The notes: generated from the sequence alone by a model not told the origin. 17,822 nt of DNA from a bacterium (GCA_021813175.1 JAKALJ010000013.1:1-17822); one strand, 5' to 3'. Positions 7,180 to 14,190 are shown, counted from the stretch's first letter. Translations and numbers: made by a program.

Positions 7180-8439
7180 TCAAATTTTGTACCATTTTTC
7201 CAGTTTCCTTAGAATTTGACCCAGTGCGCGAAGCGCAAAATCCGCGTGCGCCTTGGTGACGTCTGGCCCGAAAGAAAAGCGCACGGCGCCCGCGTCCGCC
7301 ATCCGGCGGACGCGGGCGCTCTCCTCTCCCGCCCCTCTTGCCTTGAGCGTTCCCGCTGTCCGGAGCGCCTCTATCACATGCGAGGAGCGCTCCTCTTTGG
7401 ATTCACAGGCGCTTTTCTCCGAAACCATTATTCCCCGCTCAGACAATTCAAGCACCAAGAGGTCGCTCGGAATTCCCGGAAAGGTTATGTTCAGATTATT
7501 CGGCAATCTGTTTTCCATGCTTCCGTTTATGATTGCGGGTTTTCCGAGAATTTCTTTGGATACTTTTTCCGCTCCGCGCAAGAAATAATCCCGAAGTTTT
7601 GCCGTCTGTTTGGATTTTTTTTCAATATCTTTCCGCGCCGAGCGGAGAGCGTTTGCAAACCTTAAAATTCCTGACAAATTTTCGGTGCCTGGACGCAGGC
7701 CGAACTCCTGCTTGCCGCCGGCTAATACAGCCGCGATCGGCACATTTGATTTCTTGTACAAAACGCCCACCTTGCCCGAGCCGGGAATTTTGGATCCGGA
7801 CAAGGAAAGCATATCTACCCCCAGACGTTCCGTGTTTAAATCAAGAAAATTAGCCGCCTGCACCGCGTCGGTGTGAAAATACGGCAAGGGGCTCTGGAAA
7901 ATTTTCCGCCGGTGTCTTATCTCTTTTGCTATCTCCTTTATCGGCTGAATGACCCCTATCTCATTGTTGGCATACATTATGGAAACCAGCACAGTATTTT
8001 TTTTGATTGCCTCCTTTACCTTTTTTGGATCAATTCTTCCGTCCGTTTCCACCGAAAGCACTGTGACTTTCGCCAGTCTCCGCTCCCTCAACATCTTGGC
8101 GGTTTCCAATACGGAAGGGTGTTCTATGTTTGTGATAATAACTTCCGGTTTTTTCACTCCCGACAAAATCGCGCGCCAAACAGCTCCCTGCAAGGCGAGG
8201 TTGTTGCTTTCCGTCCCGCCGCTGGTGAATATTATCTCTCCGGGCCTGGCGGAGAGCGCTTCCGCCACTTCCCTGCGCGCTTGTTCTAAAGCTTCTTTGG
8301 CCCGTACCCCAAAAGCATGGATGGAACTCGGATTGGGCTGGACCGAGGCCGCCCAGTCCAAGTATATTTCCTTTCGCTCGGAGCGGAGGCTGCAACCGCG
8401 CTCTGCCCGGCCGGCGGATTTTCCATTTGATTTAGGCAT
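7180..8439 (-). CDS. Cysteine desulfurase, NifS/IscS class, with altered N-terminus and a palindromic insert
   Basis: A 419-aa PLP enzyme of fold type I that removes sulfur from cysteine for Fe-S clusters or tRNA thiolation. Visible residues: cofactor-stacking His107 (EHPSV), HTDAVQ with Asp191, the PLP lysine Lys217 (SGSK), and the catalytic Cys345 in SACES followed by SSHVIEA. Two oddities. First, YLDWAAS runs almost directly into NPSSIHAFG, so the usual stretch of about 20 residues between them is missing, while about 24 extra residues precede YLD. Second, residues about 374-385 are encoded by a perfect 15-bp palindrome. The ATG at 8439 follows TATACT by 6 nt. Its gene-free downstream gap is only 22 nt. 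Confidence 0.88.
   Translation of the reverse strand: MPKSNGKSAGRAERGCSLRSERKEIYLDWAASVQPNPSSIHAFGVRAKEALEQARREVAEALSARPGEIIFTSGGTESNNLALQGAVWRAILSGVKKPEVIITNIEHPSVLETAKMLRERRLAKVTVLSVETDGRIDPKKVKEAIKKNTVLVSIMYANNEIGVIQPIKEIAKEIRHRRKIFQSPLPYFHTDAVQAANFLDLNTERLGVDMLSLSGSKIPGSGKVGVLYKKSNVPIAAVLAGGKQEFGLRPGTENLSGILRFANALRSARKDIEKKSKQTAKLRDYFLRGAEKVSKEILGKPAIINGSMENRLPNNLNITFPGIPSDLLVLELSERGIMVSEKSACESKEERSSHVIEALRTAGTLKARGAGEESARVRRMADAGAVRFSFGPDVTKAHADFALRALGQILRKLEKWYKI
7286..7319. repeat. GC-rich perfect palindrome inside the cysteine desulfurase gene
   Basis: Arms GCGCCCGCGTCCGCC (7286-7300) and its exact complement (7305-7319), loop ATCC. It is translated in frame as about SARVRRMADAGA, between the active-site Cys loop and the conserved VRFSFG strand. 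It looks like an in-frame palindromic insertion comparable in kind to Rickettsia palindromic elements. Confidence 0.7.
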
Positions 8440-8445
8440 AAAAAT

Positions 8446-8453
8446 AGTATAAT
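8446..8453. promoter_or_regulatory. Overlapping divergent -10 boxes
   Basis: The plus strand has TATAAT at 8448-8453, 10 nt before the ATG of the DUF4446 gene (8464). The minus strand has TATACT at 8451-8446, 6 nt before the ATG of the cysteine desulfurase (8439). The two hexamers share four bases, so polymerase can occupy only one at a time; both 5' leaders would be nearly absent. Confidence 0.6.
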
Positions 8454-8463
8454 ATTAAGCCGC

Positions 8464-8919
8464 ATGAATACAAAGCTCCAAACAGCTTTTTTCGTTTTTC
8501 TGGCTCTCTTGCTTCTTCTTGAATTTTTCTGGATTATCCGAACTGAAAAGCGCCTGAAACGTTTCTTTCTGGGCAAAAAAGGGAAGGATTTGGAAGACGC
8601 CATTAATGCCGTGGAGAGGAGTGTGTCCGAACTTAGAGAAGCCAAGGAGCGGACGGAAAAAGAAACGGCAAAGATGAACCGGAAGCTTGCGGAGAGCATC
8701 CGGGGATTGGGAACAGTGCGTTTCACTCCTTTCCCGGGAGAGGGGGGAAACCAGAGCTTTGCCATCGGCATGCTGAACGAAAAGGGCGACGGGGTGGTTC
8801 TTTCCAGTCTGTATTCGCGGGAGCGGATGAGTGTTTTTGCCAAACCGGTGAAGGGCGGCAAATCCGAATACGAGCTCTCCGCCGAAGAAAAAGAAGCCTT
8901 AGAAAAAGCGAAAGTGTAG
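8464..8919 (+). CDS. DUF4446 family membrane-anchored protein
   Basis: A 151-aa protein with one N-terminal membrane helix (about 7-26), a charged coiled-coil-like segment (about 40-78), and a small domain with the DUF4446 signature: GTVRFTPFPGEGGNQSFAIG (83-102), then DGVVLSSLYSRERMSVFAKPV and a final LSAEEKEALEKA. The biochemical role of the family is not known to me. It starts a plus-strand run with infB, rbfA and tRNA-Cys, 57 nt before infB. The ATG at 8464 lies 10 nt after TATAAT. Confidence 0.85.
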   Translation: MNTKLQTAFFVFLALLLLLEFFWIIRTEKRLKRFFLGKKGKDLEDAINAVERSVSELREAKERTEKETAKMNRKLAESIRGLGTVRFTPFPGEGGNQSFAIGMLNEKGDGVVLSSLYSRERMSVFAKPVKGGKSEYELSAEEKEALEKAKV

Positions 8920-8976
8920 CCAAAGTTGAAAATTAGGTGCTCCGCATTGTTTTTATTGAGAGCTTTAAAGAAAGCC

Positions 8977-10542
8977 ATGGATAAGAAAAATGACAATTTA
9001 ATAGAGCGTCCGCCGGTGGTGGTGATAATGGGCCATATTGATCACGGCAAAAGCACTTTGCTTGATTACATTCGAAAGACAAATATAGCCGAAAAAGAGG
9101 CGGGAGGAATTACCCAGCATATTTCTGCCTATGAGGTGACCCATACGGACGAGGAAGGAGCAGAGCGTAAAATCACCTTCCTGGACACGCCAGGCCATGA
9201 ATCTTTTTCCAAAATGCGAGAACGCGGAGCCCAAGTCGCGGATATTGCCGTTCTGCTTGTTTCCGCCGAAGACGGAGTGAAGTCTCAGACTATTGAAGCC
9301 AAAAACACTATTCTGGCCAGCGGCACTCCATATCTCGTGGCTATAAACAAAATAGACAAACCTGAAGCGAACGTGGAAAAAACGAAACAAGAGCTCTTGG
9401 AAAACGAGATATATCTCGAAAACTATGGAGGAAAAATTCCCTGCGCTTTAATTTCCGCCAAAAGCGGAGAGGGGGTGGACAATCTGCTTTCCCTCATAAA
9501 TCTGATGGCCATGATGGAAAACTTTCGGGGTGATCCGGAAAAAAACGCTTCCGGTTTCGTGATAGAAGCAAACATGGACCCGAGGCGCGGCATTGAAGCC
9601 ACTCTCATCATTAAAGACGGAACCTTGAAAAAAGGCATGTGTGCCGCTTCCGGAGAAAGTATCTGCTCCACCAATATTATGGAAAATTTCCTGGGCCAGC
9701 CGATAAACGAGGCGAGTTTCTCTTCCCCTATTCGCTTGGTCGGTTGGAGCAAGATGCCTTCGGCCGGAGCCGAATTCAAATCCTTTGAAAATAAAAAAAA
9801 TGCGGAAGAATACGCCGCGGGAGAGTCCGATATCTGTCGGAGGAAGCCGGCGGAAAATAAAAAAGAAGAAGCGAAAAAAAACCAAACTGATTCTTTTGTC
9901 CAAAAAGTAGAAGAAGAAAAGGGCTCGGAAATTCCCCCGGCAAAGAAAATAATCCCGGTTGTGCTGAAGGCGGATGCTCAAGGGAGCATAGAAGCGCTGG
10001 AGAAAGAGATACAAAAAATACAAAATAATGAAGCGGAATTTAGAATCGTACAGAAAGGAGTGGGGTCTATTTCGGAGTTTGACATAAAAGCCATCTCTTT
10101 TCCGAAAGATACCTTGATTCTCGGTTTTAATGTGAAAGCGGATCGGAGCGCCCTGGATATCGCTACGCAAAAAAACATTGAAATCCACACCTTTGACGTC
10201 ATTTACAAACTGACCGAATGGCTCACCCTGGAACTCGCTAAGCGGATGCCTAAAAAAGAAGAAAATCTCCGATCCGGCCAGGCAAAGATCTTAAAAATAT
10301 TCAGCCGAACCAAGGAGAAAGAGATCGTGGGCGGAAAAGTGCTGGAGGGAACAATTAAGGCGAATAGTCGGATCCGCGTCATCAGGCGGGATTTTGAAAT
10401 CGGCCAGGTAAGGATTTTGAACCTGGAAAAAAATCGGATGAAGGTGGGGGAAGCGACGGAGGGAGAAGAATTCGGGGCTATGATTGAAGGAAAAACTGAA
10501 CTGGCCAAAGGAGATGTGTTAGAATCATTTAATGGCTCGTAA
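8977..10542 (+). CDS. infB: Translation initiation factor IF-2, short form
   Basis: A 521-aa GTPase that places fMet-tRNA on the 30S subunit and promotes subunit joining. Starting at ATG 8977, the protein goes nearly straight into the G domain: G1 GHIDHGKS (19-26), AGGITQHISAY, DTPGHESF and NKID. Domain II follows, then a low-complexity Lys/Glu linker, domain III (PVVLKADAQGSIEALEKEI) and the tRNA-binding domain IV. The long N-terminal region of most bacterial IF-2 proteins is absent. An upstream TTG at 8926 in the same frame adds 17 residues without family similarity and was not used. The 3' end overlaps the rbfA start by 11 nt, implying translational coupling. Confidence 0.95.
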   Translation: MDKKNDNLIERPPVVVIMGHIDHGKSTLLDYIRKTNIAEKEAGGITQHISAYEVTHTDEEGAERKITFLDTPGHESFSKMRERGAQVADIAVLLVSAEDGVKSQTIEAKNTILASGTPYLVAINKIDKPEANVEKTKQELLENEIYLENYGGKIPCALISAKSGEGVDNLLSLINLMAMMENFRGDPEKNASGFVIEANMDPRRGIEATLIIKDGTLKKGMCAASGESICSTNIMENFLGQPINEASFSSPIRLVGWSKMPSAGAEFKSFENKKNAEEYAAGESDICRRKPAENKKEEAKKNQTDSFVQKVEEEKGSEIPPAKKIIPVVLKADAQGSIEALEKEIQKIQNNEAEFRIVQKGVGSISEFDIKAISFPKDTLILGFNVKADRSALDIATQKNIEIHTFDVIYKLTEWLTLELAKRMPKKEENLRSGQAKILKIFSRTKEKEIVGGKVLEGTIKANSRIRVIRRDFEIGQVRILNLEKNRMKVGEATEGEEFGAMIEGKTELAKGDVLESFNGS

Positions 10543-10852
10543 GGAAAAATTAGCCAATTTGATTAAAGAACTCGGAGCTGAATTTCTGGAGAAAGAAAGC
10601 AGTGGAGCGTCCTTGATTACCGTTACCGATTGCCTCTTGAGCGACGATCTGCGAAAAGCCAAAATTCTCTTTACTGTTTTTCCCGAAGAGAAAGAGGCGG
10701 CGGCCTTGAGTTTTGCCAAACGCAAGCGCGGAAAATTTCGCGAACATCTTGGAAAAAAATTAAAAACCAAAATTATTCCGTTCATCGAGGTGCAAATAGA
10801 TCTCGGTGAAAAACATCGCCAAAAAATTGACGAACTGCTCCGGGAAAAGTAG
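10532..10852 (+). CDS. rbfA: Ribosome-binding factor A
   Basis: A 106-aa KH-fold protein that helps mature the 30S subunit and 16S rRNA 5' end. The family core is visible: SLITVTDCLLSDDLRKAKIL (about 27-46), and the closing PFIEVQIDLGEKHRQKIDELL matches the usual P-x-L-x-F-x-x-D...I-x-x-L-L pattern. The ATG overlaps the infB stop region by 11 nt, the classic infB-rbfA order. tRNA-Cys begins 11 nt after the stop. Confidence 0.92.
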   Translation: MARKEKLANLIKELGAEFLEKESSGASLITVTDCLLSDDLRKAKILFTVFPEEKEAAALSFAKRKRGKFREHLGKKLKTKIIPFIEVQIDLGEKHRQKIDELLREK

Positions 10853-10863
10853 GATAATACTAT

Positions 10864-10938
10864 GGCCTGGTAGCCAAGTAGTAAGGCGTTCCTCTGCAAA
10901 AGGAATATACGCGGGTGCGATTCCCGCCCAGGCCTCCA
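10864..10938 (+). tRNA. tRNA-Cys(GCA)
   Basis: Acceptor stem GGCCTGG/CCAGGCC, anticodon stem TTCCT/AGGAA with loop CTGCAAA (anticodon GCA), T-arm GCGGG/CCCGC, discriminator T, CCA encoded. It lies 11 nt after rbfA, so probably shares its transcript, though GATAAT at 10853-10858 could be its own -10. Confidence 0.92.
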
Positions 10939-10949
10939 GAAAAACTGCG

Positions 10950-10977
10950 TTGTGATTTTGAAAATAAAAGCTATAAT
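10950..10977 (+). promoter_or_regulatory. Sigma-70-type promoter of tRNA-Leu(TAA)
   Basis: TTGTGA (10950-10955), a 16-nt spacer and TATAAT (10972-10977), about 18 nt before the mature tRNA 5' end. It overlaps the last codons of the chimeric recombinase frame on the other strand. Confidence 0.65.
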
Positions 10978-12581
10978 TGCCCGTGAGTGTGAAAGGCCCG
11001 AGTGCTGAAACTGGTAGACAGTCGACACTTAAAATGTCGTGAGATTACATCTCGTGTGGGTTCGACTCCCACCTCGGGCACCAATATCAAACTTTCCGAT
11101 TTTTCCCCGATCAATTCGGCGGCGCGTTGTGCCGCCTCATACGGCAAAATGGGGTTTCCGCGCGCGGCGCGGCTCGCCAAACGGAGGTTCGAGCCAAAGA
11201 TTTCTTTGGCAGCAACCTTTTTTTCTAAAAGGTTGCTATCCCTTGCGATTTTGACGAGGTTTGAAGCGACTTTTATCCATTCTTTCATCGGTTCGAGCCA
11301 ATTATTCTGCTTTTGTTCAATCCGCGCCATTTTTTCGTCCAGCGACTTCTTTTCCATAAGAAGTTTTGTTTTTTGTTCGCGGTAGATTTCTCTTTCAATA
11401 TCCTGCTCTAAATAGCCGTCCAGAAGTCGCTGGAGTTTTACATTTATGGCGCGGATTTGATTTTGGCTTTCCAGAACAAAAGCAGAAACGGATTGGGCGG
11501 ATTTCTCTTTGTTTGCTTCTGCCATTTTCAAAAGTTTTTCCGCCCAATCCGTGCGCAAAGAAAATTTTTGAAGCAGAGAGGAAATTTGTTTATCCAATTC
11601 CTCTTGGCGAATACAGGGTTCAGGACATTTCACCGATTTATTTTTCTTGGTGCAGTGGTAATAAATATAATCGTGGACATTTCCATTTTTTTGTTTTTTC
11701 ACCCTGTATTCGCCAGTTATGGACATTCCGCAAGTGCCGCATTTTAGAAGTCCGCAATAATCTTGCGGCTCATTCTTTGTTTTGTGGTGCGGTCGTCCTC
11801 TCTGCTTCAAAACTTCTTGGACTTTATCAAAAATTTTCTTTGCGACGATTGGCTCATGCTTGCCTTCGTGCAATTCTTTGGAGTAGCGAAATAATCCTGT
11901 GTAAAAAGGGTTTGAAAGGATAAAAGTCGCTCTCGTCTTGTGGATTCTCTTTCCGCCGCGGGACATAATCCCGCGTTGCGCCAAAAAGTCGGAAACATCT
12001 TCTAATCTTTTGTCGCCTTGCGCATAAAACTCAAATGCTTGGCGAATAATTTTAGCTTTCTTTTTGTCCACGACAATGGATTTAGTGCGCACATCGTTGA
12101 TATAACCAATCGGCGCAACGCTCGGATATTCGCCTCGTCTGACTTTTTGGCGCAAACCTCGTTTGGTGTTTTCGGAAAGAGAATCCACATAGTATTTGCT
12201 TTGCCCAAAGGCGATATTCAACATGAATTTTCCTTGCGGCGTTGGCTCAAACCAGAATTGAGGGAATTTCAACGCCGCAATACGCCCGCAATCTATGAGA
12301 TAAATTATTTGGCCGCCGTCCACAGAATTGCGCGCCAATCTGTCGGGATGCCAAGCCAAAATTCCGTCCGCCTCGCCATTCTCTATTTTGTCCAGCATCT
12401 CGTCAAATATCGGACGGCCCGGAATTTTGGCTGATTGTTTTTCAATAAAAACATCCACCACATTAAGATTATTTTGTTTAGCAAAGGCGCGCAATTCTGC
12501 GATCTGTGCTTCAATAGACAAAACTTGTTTATCCTCAACATCTGTTGATTTGCGGGCGTAGAGAAAATATTTGTTGTTCAT
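10971..12581 (-). CDS. Large serine recombinase/integrase with C-terminus replaced on integration
   Basis: A 536-aa frame as integrated. The N-terminal resolvase domain (about 1-150) carries the catalytic Ser12 in YARKST and HPDRLARN (78-85). A recombinase domain follows (about 155-260), then a zinc ribbon with Cys281, Cys284, Cys310 and Cys319/Cys323, and a coiled coil (about 365-430). Such enzymes integrate and excise DNA between attP and attB. Only residues 1-501 belong to the element: from Pro502 onward the frame reads antisense through tRNA-Leu (VGVEPTR is antisense T-arm). The same frame in the internal attP copy continues after LILV as RLFDQIRTYFERN and stops, so the free circle would encode about 514 aa. 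No Shine-Dalgarno is visible before ATG 12581. Confidence 0.93.
   Translation of the reverse strand: MNNKYFLYARKSTDVEDKQVLSIEAQIAELRAFAKQNNLNVVDVFIEKQSAKIPGRPIFDEMLDKIENGEADGILAWHPDRLARNSVDGGQIIYLIDCGRIAALKFPQFWFEPTPQGKFMLNIAFGQSKYYVDSLSENTKRGLRQKVRRGEYPSVAPIGYINDVRTKSIVVDKKKAKIIRQAFEFYAQGDKRLEDVSDFLAQRGIMSRGGKRIHKTRATFILSNPFYTGLFRYSKELHEGKHEPIVAKKIFDKVQEVLKQRGRPHHKTKNEPQDYCGLLKCGTCGMSITGEYRVKKQKNGNVHDYIYYHCTKKNKSVKCPEPCIRQEELDKQISSLLQKFSLRTDWAEKLLKMAEANKEKSAQSVSAFVLESQNQIRAINVKLQRLLDGYLEQDIEREIYREQKTKLLMEKKSLDEKMARIEQKQNNWLEPMKEWIKVASNLVKIARDSNLLEKKVAAKEIFGSNLRLASRAARGNPILPYEAAQRAAELIGEKSESLILVPEVGVEPTRDVISRHFKCRLSTSFSTRAFHTHGQL
10996..11083 (+). tRNA. tRNA-Leu(TAA), integration target of the mobile element
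   Basis: A class II tRNA: acceptor GCCCGAG/CTCGGGC, anticodon stem CGACA/TGTCG with loop CTTAAAA (anticodon TAA), long variable arm, T-arm GTGGG-TTCGACT-CCCAC, discriminator A80 and encoded CCA (11081-11083). The whole tRNA lies outside the element; the attachment core begins at its GCACCA end, so integration leaves the tRNA intact. Confidence 0.95.
11078..11096 (+). other. attL core
   Basis: GCACCAATATCAAACTTTC. Its left part is the tRNA-Leu 3' end and its right part continues into element sequence (CGATTTTTCC). It has A at core position 7, as in the internal attP. Confidence 0.8.
11078..11192 (+). repeat. Left inverted repeat (IR-L), outer copy
   Basis: 115 bp that recur inverted at 12640-12754 with 8 mismatches by my count, 7 of them near the inner end. 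It contains the attachment core and the last coding stretch of the recombinase. Confidence 0.85.
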
Positions 12582-12639
12582 AAATTTATGTTGTTAGTTT
12601 TTAATTGGGCAAAGCAAATACTTAAAATTGCAAGGGATT

Positions 12640-12754
12640 TCGAACCTCCGCTTGGCCGCGCGCGAAGCGCGCGGAAACCCCATTTTGCCGTATGAGGCGG
12701 CGCAACGCGCCGCCGAATTGATCGGGGAAAAATCGGAAAGTTTGATATTGGTGC
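12640..12754 (-). repeat. Left inverted repeat (IR-L), inner copy
   Basis: Inverted partner of 11078-11192. Together they bracket the recombinase gene. It contains triloop palindromes such as CCGCGCGC-GAA-GCGCGCGG (12655-12673) and GGCGGCGC-AAC-GCGCCGCC. Confidence 0.85.
12736..12754 (-). other. Internal, inverted, apparently unrecombined attP core
   Basis: The minus strand reads GCACCAATATCAAACTTTC. On one side is the right-end sequence GGTCAAACAAAC, as at attR; on the other is the left-end sequence CGATTTTTCC, as at attL. That is exactly the junction expected for the circular element's attP. It is opposite in orientation to attL and attR. Confidence 0.8.
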
Positions 12755-12905
12755 GTTTGTTTGACCAAATCCGAACCTATTTTGAACGGAACTGACGGCG
12801 CGCTTCGCGCGCCAAACTAAACGCTCGGGCGGGCAAAAAGGAAGGGGGTTGGGGGGAAGGAATTTTTGCCCGCCCTCGCTTTCCGCCGCCGCCGCCGAAT
12901 TTCGT
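12755..12905 (-). repeat. Right-end inverted repeat (IR-R), inner copy
   Basis: 151 bp recurring inverted at 14636-14786 with 2 mismatches. It contains the last recombinase codons (to 12795), a palindrome GGCGCGC-TTC-GCGCGCC (12797-12813) and the large terminator-like hairpin. Weaker similarity continues to 12930, where a different small hairpin replaces that of the outer copy. Confidence 0.88.
12827..12875. terminator. Large hairpin with G-rich loop, inner copy
   Basis: Stem GGGCGGGCAAAAA / TTTTTGCCCGCCC (12827-12839 with 12863-12875) enclosing a 23-nt purine loop with G-runs of 2, 5, 6 and 2. In the circular element it would lie just downstream of the recombinase stop; here it also lies between the permease gene end and the recombinase start. 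Its symmetric A- and T-tracts allow bidirectional termination. Confidence 0.6.
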
Positions 12906-12963
12906 ATTTCGCTTTGCGAAATGCGCCGCCAATAAGAATATTTATTTTGATAAATCATTTTAA

Positions 12964-13932
12964 TTATCTCAAAACAAAATTAAAAAGATAACCTGTAAAA
13001 ATAATTCCTATCCCGATAATTCCAGCAAAAATCAAAATCAATTTTGTTTTCATCACCTTTTTTAAAATCATAAATTCGGGAAGTGAAAGACCTGTTACCG
13101 CCATCATAAAAGCTAATGTCGTGCCCATAGCGACGCCTTTTTCCGTTAAAGCACTTACAAGCGGAATCACGCCTGCGGCGTTTGAATAAAGCGGAATACC
13201 GATGAGCGTCGCAAGTGGTACGGCATACCATTTATCCGCACTGGCATATTTCGCCAAAAAATCGGCTGGCACATAGCCGTGTATCCACGCGCCAAGACCA
13301 ATGCCGATTAAAATATAAATCCATACCTTTTTGATAATATCTGCCGTATATTTTTTGGCGTAAGAGATTCTGTCTTTCCATTCCATTTTTACACCATTTT
13401 CCGAATTTATGATTTTGTTATTGAAAACAAAATTTTCAACTAAATTCTCAACTTTTAATTTACCGATAGCGATACCCGACAGGATCGCAATGATTAAGCC
13501 GCTAATAATATAAATTAGAGCAACTTTCCAGCCGAACATTCCCAAAAGTAAAACCAAAGCCACTTCGTTAATCATCGGCGACGCCACCAAAAAAGAAAAA
13601 GTAACGCCAAGCGGAACGCCCGCTTCAACAAAACCCAAAAACAATGGAACGGCACTGCAAGAACAAAATGGTGTTATAATTCCCAGCATTGCGGCGAAAA
13701 CATTGCCGAGATATTTATTTTTTCTTGATAAAATATTGCGAACTTTTTCCGGCGGCAAAAACGATCTAATAATTGAAACGATAAAAATAATAACCGAAAG
13801 CAAAATAAAAATTTTTATCGTGTCATAAAGAAAAAAGTTTATCGCTTCGGAAAAAATCGTTTTTGCCGCTAAATGAAAAACGCCATAAGTAAGCCAATCA
13901 GCCAATAATTTTACGGGATAAAAAATATCCAT
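12964..13932 (-). CDS. ArsP/YraQ-like permease (predicted permease, DUF318 type)
   Basis: A 322-aa integral membrane protein with about eight to ten hydrophobic segments in two halves separated by a hydrophilic loop (about 160-200). Family signatures are TPFCSCSAVPLFLGFVEAGV (87-106, with Cys90 and Cys92), ASPMINEVAL (117-126) and GIPLYSNAAGVIPLV (245-259). Relatives include the organoarsenical efflux permease ArsP. With an ArsR regulator and a small dithiol protein upstream, efflux of arsenic/antimony-type or other thiophilic compounds is inferred; the substrate cannot be read from sequence. It is the last gene of the operon, with an 8-nt gap. Base composition is clearly AT-richer than the surrounding chromosome. 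Confidence 0.87.
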   Translation of the reverse strand: MDIFYPVKLLADWLTYGVFHLAAKTIFSEAINFFLYDTIKIFILLSVIIFIVSIIRSFLPPEKVRNILSRKNKYLGNVFAAMLGIITPFCSCSAVPLFLGFVEAGVPLGVTFSFLVASPMINEVALVLLLGMFGWKVALIYIISGLIIAILSGIAIGKLKVENLVENFVFNNKIINSENGVKMEWKDRISYAKKYTADIIKKVWIYILIGIGLGAWIHGYVPADFLAKYASADKWYAVPLATLIGIPLYSNAAGVIPLVSALTEKGVAMGTTLAFMMAVTGLSLPEFMILKKVMKTKLILIFAGIIGIGIIFTGYLFNFVLR

Positions 13933-13940
13933 AAATTTCT

Positions 13941-14186
13941 TTATTTCTTTATATCTTTCTCAATTAACTTTTTAATTTTTTCAATATCAGGCAATGAGCC
14001 AGCCAAAACTGGTTTTCCATTTACAGCCAAGACCGGACTAGACATCATGCCCATTTCAACGATTTTCTGAATGTCTGTGATGTATTCCACTTCTGTTTTT
14101 AGTTTTAATTCCGCAACCGCTTGCTTCGTTAGTTCAAACAACTTTTTGCAGGTTGGGCAACCCGAACCCAAAACTTGAATTTTCAT
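13941..14186 (-). CDS. Small thioredoxin-fold redox-active disulfide protein
   Basis: An 81-aa thioredoxin-like protein with a C-P-T-C active site (MKIQVLGSGCPTCKK; Cys10 and Cys13) and the cis-Pro-type segment MMSSPVLAVNGKPV. It matches the redox-active disulfide protein 2 family, often encoded beside ArsP-type permeases. It may keep the permease or the metalloid substrate reduced, which is inference. I chose ATG 14186 because GGAG lies 9 nt upstream. An alternative ATG at 14201 adds five residues and overlaps the arsR stop by 11 nt. Confidence 0.85.
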   Translation of the reverse strand: MKIQVLGSGCPTCKKLFELTKQAVAELKLKTEVEYITDIQKIVEMGMMSSPVLAVNGKPVLAGSLPDIEKIKKLIEKDIKK

Positions 14187-14190
14187 AATT

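Larger units (their letters stand above)
12626..12795 (+). pseudogene. 3' fragment of a second serine recombinase, with the native C-terminus
   Basis: Read on the plus strand, this repeats the end of the recombinase in frame (NLRLAAREARGNPILPYEAA and onward) to SLILV, then continues RLFDQIRTYFERN and a TGA at 12793-12795. Upstream, AAAATTGCAAGGGAT matches the stretch coding for VKIARD, but about 45 bp between it and the TCGAACCTCC block are deleted, shifting the frame. Everything further 5' is missing. It lies head to head with the intact recombinase start (12581). It records the C-terminus the recombinase would have before integration. Confidence 0.8.

Noticed and set aside
8926..8976. Upstream TTG start for infB
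   Set aside because: The 17 added residues show no IF-2 similarity; ATG 8977 leads directly into the G domain.
8286..8996. 236-aa minus-strand ORF
   Set aside because: It is antisense to the DUF4446 gene and overlaps the infB start; Ser/Phe-rich with no domain pattern. The plus-strand DUF4446 signature is clear.
9448..10188. 246-aa minus-strand ORF
   Set aside because: Phe/Arg-rich shadow antisense to infB, whose motifs are unmistakable on the plus strand.
11366..11923. 185-aa plus-strand ORF
   Set aside because: Antisense to the recombinase zinc-ribbon and coiled-coil coding region; no recognisable motif.
12578..12958. 126-aa minus-strand ORF before the recombinase
   Set aside because: It runs across the inverted repeats and their hairpins; its sequence is the repeat read in a non-coding frame.
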